64,000 nucleotides of DNA from Mercenaria mercenaria (lineage: Eukaryota > Mollusca > Bivalvia > Venerida > Veneridae), in the NCBI RefSeq assembly GCF_021730395.1, contig NC_069361.1, forward strand, positions 70,379,001-70,443,000, written 5' to 3'. Shown piece by piece: positions 41,670-51,504 of the stretch; position 1 is the stretch's first letter; each line of letters opens with the position of its first letter. Both the position numbers and the translations under genes were made by a program. The notes below the pieces were generated by a model, which worked only from the letters and a program-made list of their open reading frames with translations, made no database searches and had not been told where the DNA came from.

Positions 41670-42740
41670 ACAAGCCTTCATTGGAGGTTAAATGTTTTTC
41701 AAGTAGCTCTTCATATATTTGCCATATAATTCAACAGCAGGGGTCGTACATTTTTTTAACAAGTAGACTATTTTTGATAAACCAAATACTGGGGTAATTT
41801 GGTGCATTCATGGCTAAATGTTGCCATTACAAACAGAAATGGATTATATGAACCTGTATTACCTTTTTCCTGCAGTTTTTACAATTTTACTCTAGTAGAA
41901 AAGGGGTGGAGGCGAGAGGATTTGGCTAAAAGCGCACTTCGTTCACAAAGCTAGTGCCACCGTTTCACAAAAATGAGAAAACAGACTAGATGTGTGTCCA
42001 ATGGTGCCTCCATTAACTGTCACTGTAAGGTCATACCGGTATGTTAAAGACATGTGCAAGACTATGTATACTTTCATATTACTATGCGAAGCTGTGGTTG
42101 GGGAGGGAGGATGGAGTGGGGTCAGAATACTTCAAAATATCAAGAAACTAAAGAAATAGTAAACAGTTTTAGAGGGGTTGAATGGGGTGGTGGTAGAGTG
42201 ATTGGGGTGGGTAGAGGGATAAATCCCTTGAGCACAACTTCATTATGCTCAGTAACATTCCTGTAAGTCTCATTACCCTAGGTCAAGAACTTTTTGAGAT
42301 ACATGCAACACTAACTTTTAGATCCATTATGCATACTAATTTAAGGTCAATAACTCTGGTAAGGCTGAGAGAATTCCCAAACAGAACCCAAGATGAACAG
42401 CTTCACATGCTGAATATCATTCCTATAATGTTCCACGACTAGGTCAAATGCTTTTTGAGATTTGCATGACACAAATTTGGGCTGACAGACAGATAAACAG
42501 ACAGGAAAATTTAAGTGCCCCCTCCCCCATCCCCAAATTTCAGGTGGCGAAAGGTAGAATAATCATGCAACAGTTCTAAACCAGGTCTTTCTTCTGACAA
42601 ATTAAACTGATTGGAGACCAGCATGTTATCTTACTGCATAGATAAAACCCTTCCTACATAATGTGGTGATAAGTAAATACCAAGCAAAGCAATGCATGAG
42701 CTTTACATCACCACCTGACAAAAAAAAAAAAGATTCAACA
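41670..42740. other. Intergenic, no gene seen; G-rich patch
   Basis: I find no exon or complete transposon. The stretch 42092-42220 is G-rich on the plus strand (GGGGAGGGAGG, GGGGTGGTGG, GGGGTGGG) and could form G-quadruplexes. The stretch from about 42245 to 42540 has short repeat-like pieces with GACAGACAGATAAACAGAC. Confidence 0.4.
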
Positions 42741-42744
42741 CACA

Positions 42745-42750
42745 TTTATT
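42745..42750 (-). promoter_or_regulatory. BCS1L polyadenylation signal AATAAA
   Basis: A canonical AATAAA on the minus strand lies about 53 bp beyond the BCS1L stop codon. It implies a very short 3' UTR. Confidence 0.6.
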
Positions 42751-42802
42751 TCATATAATTTAATCTTATTTCAAAATATAAAACTAAAAGTTGCATCTTC
42801 CA

Positions 42803-45800
42803 TCATAATAACATCAGCTGGTCTACATTATCTATAACGGTCTGAGGGTCTGACTTATACTGTAAGAATAGTCCTTGTACTTGGGCAAGGCTTATTTTGT
42901 CGTTCAGGGAACGTGCACACTCTGAGAAAATTCTTGCTCGCTCCACCGACTCCTCTGGGTAAAATCTGAGGTACATCTGCTGTAGTTGGTAATCTGTGGC
43001 ATAATCAATCTTCTCCTTTATGTCCACTCTTCCTGGCCGGATCAGTGCTGGATCTAGCCTGAAATACATACCGGTATTTCTTTCTAGATCATACAGTCAA
43101 ATACGTAAACGAGAACAACTCCCAAAGTTTTAACCATGTTTTACTATTTCATTTCTTACATGTTTTATCTTAATGCCTTCTTCTGATAAAACAAAAAATA
43201 AATTAACAATCAGTAAAATTTGCTAAATATATAACAGTACGATATAAATTTGTACACAAAATTACTTGAAATTTACATGTATCCATGAAAATTGATATTC
43301 CTCAGGATTAAATCCTGTACAATATTAAATATGACCCCATTTGAAAAATAAATGTTAATAACAGAAAGAACTGTCAAGGAGTACAATGAAAACATTTTTT
43401 TATGATGAACAGTGTTCAAAAAATGGGGAAGAGGTAGCAGAAGCTGTGAAGGAGACGATCTTTTATGGTTGGGCCAATCCGCAAACATGTCACAACATGT
43501 TCCATCATTAGAATCCACAAATATATATATACCCACGAAACAGTAATTTGGCAAAAACAAAGAAATTAAACTACAGTAATGCTAAAGAATAGACATTATG
43601 AAAATAGACAAAAAAATGTTCCCCGTAGAAAGTAGAAACTAGGAAATACCTAGACTGACTTGAAAATGAGAAATTTATTGCCAAATTCATTTTATGAATT
43701 TATCTAATCAATATACAAACCTTTCTACATAGTTTGTGGTCATAAAAATAATTCTAGCTTCAGCTGAAGCTACACCATCTAGAGCATTGAGGAGACCTGA
43801 CAATGTGAGACGACTCATTCCTTGATATGCCACAGGATCTGTAAATCATGCGTAAAGTACAATAAATACGATACATTTTAGTTACCCAGTTTATTAGAAA
43901 GGCTGCAGAGCATATTTTTGGGGGGTGCATGAAGCAGATCTGGGGCCAAGGTTATAAAACTGATTCTGGACACCAGTCTCAAAACTCTAGCATCTGACTG
44001 GTTGTTTCTGAGCACAACCTGGAAACTGGCCAATGGCAAGATGAAATTTTGGGTCTGGTCTGCAAACACTCGGTTTCATTCACTTGGAGCCTGGTCTGTG
44101 CATTTTTTTTTAACAAATGGACTTTTATGCATTATGTTTCACAATTGAAAGTTGGTATCTCAGGCTTGTGTATCTCAAAATTCTGACTGTTAATTAAAAA
44201 AAAACTGAAGTCCATCAAAATGCTACAGCAAGACATTTTAACAAAAGACACCTGCACAAAGTATCATTTTAAAGTCATATTCTGGTTACCTATCTCTACA
44301 AAAAAACCTGTAAGTTGTCTAACATTCGTAAATCACCCTGCAATCCGCCATTTTGACACTTCAACAATTTAATAAAAGTCTAAAATCTTCAACTGGCATC
44401 TATACTGAGTAATAACAATTTCAGCCGCACCATGAGAAAACCAACATAGTGGCTTTGCGACCAGCATGGATCCAGACCAGCCTGCGAATCCACGCAGTCT
44501 GGTCAGGATCCATGCTGTTCGCTAACAATTTCTCTAATTGCAATAGGCTCTGAATGCGAACAGCATGGATCCTGACCAGACTGCGCAGATGCGCAGGCTG
44601 GTCTGGATCCATGCTGGTCGCAAATGCACTATGCTGGTTTTCTTAAGGCACGGCTCATTTGCAAATTAACAGGTCTACTGAAACTGAAAATATGACTGAA
44701 CAAACTTTGAACCAGTGTGAGGCCTATCAAGTAAAAAAAAATTGATACGTAAACTTACTTTCCATTGTAAGATCTCGACTAACAAAAGCAGCATCAATGT
44801 CCTCTAAGAGAATAATACTTTGTTCTGGAGCCATGGTGAGTAGATGGTTCAGTCTATCATCAGATAATCCTCGCTCTGACAGATTCAACACACAGATACT
44901 GTAGTCAAGTTCTCCTGAAAGAAAACATTTGGAGAACTTTGTGATATTTATCATTTTATTAAAAACACTTAACTGTGAAATCATTATTATTCTTGGGGGA
45001 CTAATTTTCATGGCTGTCTGGACATTAACCTTCAGCCTGCTAAATTTCTAAAATGGACTGGTCCATCATTCAATTTGGGCAGTACCATTTACTATTCAAA
45101 GGGGTTTGCACTGAAAATTTACTGACTGAATAGCAAACAGTACAGACCATGATCAGCCTGCACGAATGTGCATTCGTGCAGGCTGAACTCGGTCTGCACC
45201 GGTCGCAAAGGCAAATTCACTTGCTGCCAGCATGCTAAAAGTTAAATCCCAAGACACAAGAAACATTCCACTCTTTCATCTCGCTAAGAGAAATCCACAA
45301 ATCTGTATCCAAATGAAATAGCCGTTTCTGACAAAATCACAAAATTTCATTCCCAGGAAATAATTGATTTCACATTACATTATGTACATCTTTAAACACT
45401 GATATACCAATATACAAATATTGCCAAAGTAAATGTGTACAAATAGAAGAGATTCTAAACATGGTTACATGTAACACAGGAAAATCAAATTACAAGGCAT
45501 TGAGCAGCACTGCTGAGTAATTAATGGATTCTTCCCAGTCTATCATAATATCAGTAAGAAGAGATGTATTATGTCTCGAAAACTGCACCCAGAAAATAAC
45601 ACACTAAATTAAATAGTTTGACAAGTTGTAGGAACCTTATTTTTAACTATGAGTAAAACAGTGGACACAAGTGCAAATTTTAAAGGGTTCATTTTGAGGT
45701 TCAGCTGTACTGAATACACAAGGTAATTTTTCATACCTGCTAATGCATTTATATAACTGCTTTTTCCGCAGCCAGGTGGTCCATAAAGTAAGTATCCTCT

Positions 45801-46484
45801 TCTGTATGGAATACCTCGGTCCATATACCATTTTGGATTACCTATAAACTCCTTAATATCTGTAATAATTTTATCTGACACAGTTTTATCTAAAACAACT
45901 GAATCTAAAGGACGTTTTCGTCTTGGATAACCGAACGGTCTCCACTCTGGACCCACAGCGGTATACATAACTGTTCTACCTTCCTGTTTCTGTAACGCCA
46001 ACTGCCGTGCTTCTTCTAATATATCAAAATACACATTTCTGTTACGTCCCACTGAAGTAAGTGTCACTGTCTCGAATGGAACACCTCTGTTAATATCAAC
46101 CATCTGTTTTTCACGATTTCTATCCACCCGTATCCAGTAGTTCTTGTATCGGAAGAAATGACTCCCTGGACTAGGTATAAAGTCATATCGCGTAGATATT
46201 CTACCAGCATCCGACTGATGAAAAGATGTCTCTACACTCAGATGCTGAGTCTTTGTTCCATGTGTGGAAATCCACTGTAACAACCAGTAGTAACTTTTAT
46301 CTCTACTTGGAACTTCAAGTGTGATCATACAGTGTCGTCGAAACATTATCATTCCAATCTGTAAAGATTTCTTACTCACGGCAGCAGCCATGCCAACTCC
46401 AAACAACCCTGCTCCTGCACCGAAGTAGGGATTGTCCTTTAAATAGTCTATCAATGCAGATATTCCCATCCTTTCTGTTGATCA
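42803..46484 (-). CDS. BCS1L: BCS1L orthologue, mitochondrial AAA chaperone for complex III assembly, complete
   Basis: Coding exons on the minus strand: 46469..45737 (the exon itself starts at 46484 after an acceptor), 44914..44759, 43838..43721, 43058..42803; phases join exactly, giving 1263 nt and 420 aa (human 419). Seen: a hydrophobic Gly/Ala membrane segment near residues 15-32, then a basic import-like stretch (VSKK, RR), the BCS1 N-domain, Walker [10 protein letters not shown] (230-238), Walker [11 protein letters not shown] (277-286), and [28 protein letters not shown]. These match human BCS1L block for block. Known: BCS1 forms a heptameric ring in the inner mitochondrial membrane and translocates the folded Rieske iron-sulfur protein into complex III. 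The first exon is noncoding (see 51074). Introns carry MITEs. No defect is visible. Confidence 0.95.
44428..44659. mobile_element. Palindromic MITE (family P), BCS1L intron
   Basis: The arms GACCAGCATGGATCCAGACC and the mirrored copy surround the loop CTAACAATTTCTCTAATTG. The ends are GCCGCACCATGAG and AAGGCACGGCTC, and ATTT lies on both sides. It lies between coding exons 2 and 3. Confidence 0.8.
44970..45374. mobile_element. TA-type MITE (family T) split by a later TTAA MITE
   Basis: The left half, AACTGTGAAATCATTATTAT to GGCTGTCTGGACA, lies at 44970-45024. The right half (ATCCACAAATCTGTATCC, GAAATAGCCGTTTCTGACAA, AATAATTGATTTCACA) lies at 45246-45374. The interruption is exactly the element at 45029-45241 with its TTAA duplications. 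Confidence 0.65.
45029..45241. mobile_element. TTAA-flanked MITE nested in family T MITE
   Basis: TTAA lies at 45025-45028 and 45242-45245. The interior TTTCTAAAATGGACTGGTCC, ACAGACCATGATCAGCCTGC and GTCGCAAAGGCAAATTCAC matches 10489-10699. The ends are diverged (CCTTCAGCCTGCT, AGCATGCTAAAAG). It lies in BCS1L intron between coding exons 1 and 2. Confidence 0.7.
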
Positions 46485-46489
46485 CTGAA

Positions 46490-47690
46490 AAATAGAAAAT
46501 ACACGGTCATCCATTGTTTTGCCAAAATCCCAAGGCATTACACATCTAGGTATGCAAGACTGTAGAAAATAACAAAATCTAACAGAAAAGCTGTTTGTAT
46601 AAAGACAAATATTCCCACAAAATGGGCTGTCCTAGGTAACTAGGAATGCAGTTTTCAGTTTCAAGTATGCTGCTCCCATGACAACGGGCATCTACTGTCC
46701 ATAAACGATTGTGCTACGAAGTCTGATGCATTCTTCTATACAACTAGTAATGTTCTGAGGTTCAGTATGTCAAAGTTTAAGGTCACAGTGACCTTGAGAC
46801 TCAAATGTTTCCTTATCAAATGCTTTCCTGAAGAAATCAAACTTCATAGCACTGAATGATCATCGGGAGGTTCATAGCACTGAATGATCATCGGGAGGTT
46901 AGCTGGAATATGCTTTGGTCTACAGCAGTTAAAACTCGTAAGATGATAACAAATTGACATTACATGACACGTATTTTAGTGGGGAAGATAGGCCTAAGCA
47001 TCCTCCAGTTATTGATTGAAAATAAAATAATTTTCAGTGGAAAGGACACTGTTCAGTGTTCACTTTTACATTTCTTTGAAGGATCTGAGAATTTGGTTGA
47101 CCTGTTGATGTGACAGTCCAATCATTTTTAAAGGTCTTTGATAGATCATCGGAAGTGAGGTCATGTAGGTGGCAATATCATATGCAAATAGACAAACTTC
47201 TGAACAACATCAAATTTTCTTTGGATGTAGAGTAAGGCCTATAACCTATGAAGATTTTGATCCATTTAAGCATTTGACAACCTATCCCACTGTAACAATT
47301 GTGGATTTTTAAGGACTTTTTCATTACTCGCCTCATCAAAAGCCTTTAAGTTATACCAGAATCTAAAAAGACTTTGGTTATCTGATTCTTGTTGCAGACA
47401 GATAAAATTATTTTTGGCAAGAAGTCAGTCAACAAAAATGGCTGCAACTCACAAATGACTTTTTTAATGCATGCATGCATACTAATTTCAAGCTGTGATT
47501 TTGAGGACGAATGTAATTTCAACAGTTCTCATACACACAATCAATTATTTTTATACTGAAAAATCTGTAAATTTACAAATACTCTCTTTCTCTCTCTATA
47601 TATATATAAATCTGTGCAGACCTGGTACATATACAACTTTCTTAACAGGTCTAGGATTTTGATATATTTACAGACGTTCAATAAATATAT
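46490..47690. other. BCS1L intron 1, distal part, no gene seen
   Basis: AT-rich intron. A 31-bp direct duplication (TTCATAGCACTGAATGATCA plus CGGGAGG) occurs around 46844-46900, and a (CT)n/(TA)n stretch lies near 47583-47610. No exon was recognised. Confidence 0.45.
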
Positions 47691-47699
47691 GGACAATCT

Positions 47700-48625
47700 A
47701 TAAATGTGACCTTGACCTTTAACAGACTGACCCAAAAATCAATAGGGGTCATCTACTTTGCATGTTCAATCATCCTATGAAGTTTCAACATTCTGAGTCA
47801 AGTGGTTCTCAAGTTATTGATCGGAAATTGTTTTCCATGTTCAGGCTCCTGTGACCTTGACCTTTAACAGAGTGACCCCGAAATCGATAGCTTTCATCTA
47901 CTCTGCATGTTCAATCATCCTATGCAGTTTCAACATTCTGGGTCAAGAGGTTCTCAAGTTATTGATCGGAAATGGTTATCAATGTTCAGGCCCCTGTGAC
48001 CTTGACCTTTATCGGAGTGACCCCAAAATGTATAGGGGTCATCTACTCTGCATGACCAATCATCTTATTAAGTTTCAACATTCTGGGTCAAGTCGTTCTC
48101 AAGTTACTGACTGGAAATGGTTTTCAATGTTCAGGCTGCCCCCTGTGACCTTGACCTTTAATAGAGTGACCCCAAAATCAATAGGGGTCATCTACTCTGC
48201 ATGACCAATCATCCTATGAAGTTTCAACATTCTGGGTCAAGTCATTCTAAAGTTATTGATCGGAAATGGTTTTCCATGTTCAGGCCCCTGTGACCTTGAC
48301 TTTCGACGAAGTGACCCCAAAATCAATAGGGGTCATCTTCTTTACATGACCAATAATCTATGAAGTTTCAACATTCTGGGTCAAGTCGTTCTCGAGTTAT
48401 TGATCAGAAATGGTTTTCCATGTTCAGGCCCCTGTGACCTTGACCTTTGACGGAGTGACCCCAAAAACAATAGGGGTCGTCTCCTCCATAGGCCCTACCA
48501 ACCTATGAAGTTTGAAGATTCTAGGTCAAATGGTTCTCCAGTTATTGCTCGGAAATGAAGTGTGACGGATGGACGGACAGGGCAAAAACAATATGTCTCC
48601 CCCAGAGGGGGGGAGACATAATTAG
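47700..48625 (-). mobile_element. Hairpin-ended element, ATGTCTCCC family, BCS1L intron 1
   Basis: On the minus strand it begins TTATGTCTCCCCCCCTCTGG, where the plus strand reads AGAGGGGGGGAGACATAATT at its right end, then a CCGTCCATCCGTCAC patch. About six ~150-bp units follow; on the plus strand they carry GTGACCTTGACCTTT, GTGACCCCAAAATCAATAGG and CAACATTCTGGGTCAAGT. It is much better preserved than the related array at 2640-3880. Confidence 0.65.
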
Positions 48626-48629
48626 TACA

Positions 48630-49625
48630 GTTTTATTGCTTTTCTTGTTTTTGCTCGTGACTGATGAATAAGAATAATAAACATAGTATATAAGACATGG
48701 ACTTTGCTCGTGATTTCTTGAATTTGTTTTACTGCTTGAGTAAATGAATTATGGTGACTTCCAGAATTTGCTGATAAATTTCATATTCAATATGCATCAA
48801 ACCCAAGTGAGAGCTAGTTATGGATAAAATATTTACAAAAATATATGTAATAAAGGCAACTTTATGACAACTAATCATAACTTTACCTGCAATTACCTCA
48901 CCAGCAATTACCTTTTATACTGGTATTACAGTTCAAAATAGTACATGCATATATTGCTAGACTCCGGGTCTTACTGTTATCTATTTACTCAAACAGTAAA
49001 ACGAGGTCAACAATTCATGATCACAACCTATGTCTTAAATACTAAAGAAAAAAATAATTTTATTATTTTAAGTCATCAGTCCCGAGAAAAACATTACAAG
49101 AAAAACAATAAAAGCTTCAGATTACGGCATACAAATGGCTGTTAATTATTTATCGAATTTGCGATCGTGTTTTTTTTAAAGGGATTAAAGAATTATAAAT
49201 ACTTCTGTTTCCTGTGACTTACCATATATTATTTAAAACAGTTAGAAAAATATAAAAACAAATTTTTGTAATCATCTCCCATCTTTAAAGATAAAATATA
49301 GTCTCCTAGCTCTTTGTAAATACCATTCTCAGTATTCATATTGATTACTGGATTTCTAGCCTGCCCTGTACGGGTAGCCTAGAGGTCTGGTCCGGGTCTA
49401 GAGGTCTGGTTACCGAACCCATAGCCACTTCTGTAATTGAAAGCCCTGTAAACAGCGAAATGGAGCATCAAATTTTTGCGGGACCCCAAGACACAATGTA
49501 TGTTACTAGAGCGGGTCCCAGGTGCTAAAATTGTGTCGGAGAAAACCTGCATCTTAGACCTGCGACTGCTTAGACCGGATCAGCAGGCCAAACATTTCAA
49601 CTTTCAAAGTTTCTGTTCCAAGGCA
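48630..49625. other. BCS1L intron 1, no gene seen
   Basis: AT-rich up to ~49350. The 49360-49610 stretch is richer in GC (GGTCTGGTCCGGGTCTAGAG), looks like an unrecognised repeat and has no coding signal. Confidence 0.35.
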
Positions 49626-49635
49626 TTATAGCAGA

Positions 49636-49662
49636 GCTACCGGCGCCGCAAAGCGGCGCCGA
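49636..49662. repeat. GC-rich perfect hairpin at start of a possible element
   Basis: CGGCGCCGC-AAA-GCGGCGCCG is a perfect 9-bp stem in otherwise AT-rich sequence. It is preceded by AGAGCTAC and followed by CAGCGTCGCATTACGG. It resembles the 5' hairpins of the other elements in this window, but no matching 3' end was found. Confidence 0.45.
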
Positions 49663-50049
49663 CAGCGTCGCATTACGGTTAGACGTGTGAAAAAGAAAAT
49701 GAATAAAACTGTGTACAGACATTACTATCGAGTTGAAAATTCGTGGTATGTTTTTTGGAATCGGTGTTGTTCGGGTTTCTTCCAGTACGCAATGCTCATA
49801 GTAATTAATCAGTAAGACGTCAATAGACGCTTGCTGTTTACAGTTGACAAAAGCGTTTCGCTTACTGCTTTGAACGTTGAATAAAAATGTAAATGAGCGC
49901 CTGATAATAAGAATTTAGTGCTAAATACATTTTCTACGAAGAAAGAAAGGTAAAATACAATATTTTCAATGTGAAACGATTTTCGTCACGCTGCCGCAAC
50001 TGAAGTTTATTATATATACTTATATTTGTGGTGATGTCGTCATACTTCC

Positions 50050-50122
50050 ACACTGGTGCAGTGGTTAGCGAGGTCGCGTTGAAATCCAAAGGTCGGGAGT
50101 TCGATCCTCACCAGAAGCGTCT
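50050..50122 (+). repeat. tRNA-like sequence, probable SINE head
   Basis: An A-box-like TGGTGCAGTGGTTAGCGAGG and B-box-like GGAGTTCGATCCTCACC lie about 30 bp apart, followed by a T-rich tail. The acceptor and T stems pair poorly, so a working tRNA gene is unlikely. Confidence 0.4.
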
Positions 50123-50599
50123 TTTTTTTTTTTAATTTCTTTTTTATTTCAGTTTTTTTTTCAATTTATTTATTATGGGTTTTGAAAGTATTGTAAAAAC
50201 AATAAAGTCATTCATGTGATATTTAACAAGTGTTTTGTTAGTGATGTCAGGTTCCAATGTAGTACTGTCTGTAGCCTACAGTAGTCAGTAGATAAAACTT
50301 TAGAAAAAAAAAAAAGGTTTTTGGATCAAAATTTACAGGCATTGAACTGTGAAAAGCACAAAATGCTCTTCTCCCTGTTAACATATATTTCATCCACAAG
50401 CTTAAAAATCACTGACCAGAGTTTATTACTAGGAAAAAAACTATTGACTATGAATTATCAATAAACATCAAAAAGGCTCCTACTAGTAACTACCATTCCT
50501 AATCTGTATCAGTTGTGCTAAAAGATTAACCATAAAAATGTTAACTTCGCAGTTCAGTAAATAAAACAGAAGTTTTCGAGAATTTCGGCAAAAAATTGA

Positions 50600-50705
50600 T
50601 TTTCTCTGGGTAAAATTCTCATCATTTACATGTACAAAGCTAGTCTTTTGGTTTTTAAACAAGCTTTGTACATGTAAATGATTTTCATTCTCCCATACCA
50701 GAGGT
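50600..50705. repeat. Fold-back inverted repeat in BCS1L intron 1
   Basis: A perfect 19-bp inverted pair, CATTTACATGTACAAAGCT at 623-641 and its complement at 662-680 (of 50,000), is extended outward with gaps by CTCTGG on both sides. The loop is about 20 bp. Confidence 0.6.
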
Positions 50706-51073
50706 CTATCATAGCAGTATTTTGCCTTAAAGTTGGACACATTATTCTTTCTAAAAAGAACTGTAACTTTCTTTAGATTTAATCTTAATGCATTCTAAGA
50801 CATTCATTCAGAAATCAGGAATTATCATTAATTCATGAAAATTTTAATAGATCTTAAAGAACATAAACTTCCTAAAACGGATCCATAATTCCAGGTCATT
50901 CTAGCAGCACTCCTTTAATTTTCAAGGGGCACTGGTGATTTTTCAAGGGAGCTCTGCCTTCTAGGTAGCACCTAAGTTCATATTAAATGAAATAATTAGA
51001 AGTCTTTTTAACCGAAAAGATACTGTCTTATGAGGAAAAATGACACTTTCAGTGTGTCCGCTGGAAAACTTAC

Positions 51074-51260
51074 CGGGTAAATTGTTCGCGAAAACTAATA
51101 ATAATAATCAATAAAGCCTTATTCTTCCAAGACGTAAGACGATATCAATAGATATAAAAATAGATTTGCAAACGATAAATTAACTGCCACCAAAGATCTT
51201 AATTTGCTATTTAGAACACGCAAAAGTTGCGATAATTTCATTCTTTGCCATGGGCGCAGC
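51074..51260 (-). promoter_or_regulatory. Probable BCS1L 5' UTR exon and promoter side
   Basis: On the minus strand CCCG|GTAAGTTTT gives a strong donor after 51074. The BCS1L start-codon exon opens with an acceptor at 46484, so a noncoding first exon is required. AAAAATGGCTGCGCCC (about 51253-51270, minus) is YY1-like and could mark the start region. The 5' boundary is a guess. Confidence 0.45.
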
Positions 51261-51299
51261 CATTTTTTAATCTGATACCACCAAACGCTTCAAAGCGCA

Positions 51300-51498
51300 C
51301 CTGCTTGTGTGTCATGGTAACAGATTCTCCCACATGACAGAACTAACCAATGAACTTTTCTGGTTTGGCTTCAATATGGCGGACGCAATTATTTCTGAAA
51401 GACGTCAATTTTAGTGTATTGATAGATTACAAATATTTTGTCTGCACTTGGTTTTCCTCCCCATAAATGTCAGTTGAAGAACGTGGATCGGTGTCAAA
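51300..51498 (+). promoter_or_regulatory. Probable LRRC9 promoter and 5' UTR exon, head-to-head with BCS1L
   Basis: It contains an RFX X-box-like right half ATGGTAAC (51314-51321), a CCAAT box (51347-51351) and AATATGGCGGACGC (YY1-like, about 51374). The potential donor AAA|GTATGT is at 51499. The stretch would include a 12-residue upstream frame starting ATGGCGGAC (51376-51414). Joining this donor to 56031 does not keep a coding frame, so the exon would be untranslated. Inference only. Confidence 0.35.
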
Positions 51499-51504
51499 GT
51501 ATGT

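Noticed and set aside
47851-48204. 117-codon frame with repeated FNRVTPKSI blocks
   Set aside because: Translation of the ~150-bp tandem units of the ATGTCTCCC element.
50050-50122. Functional tRNA gene
   Set aside because: A- and B-box-like strings exist but the acceptor and T stems do not pair properly.
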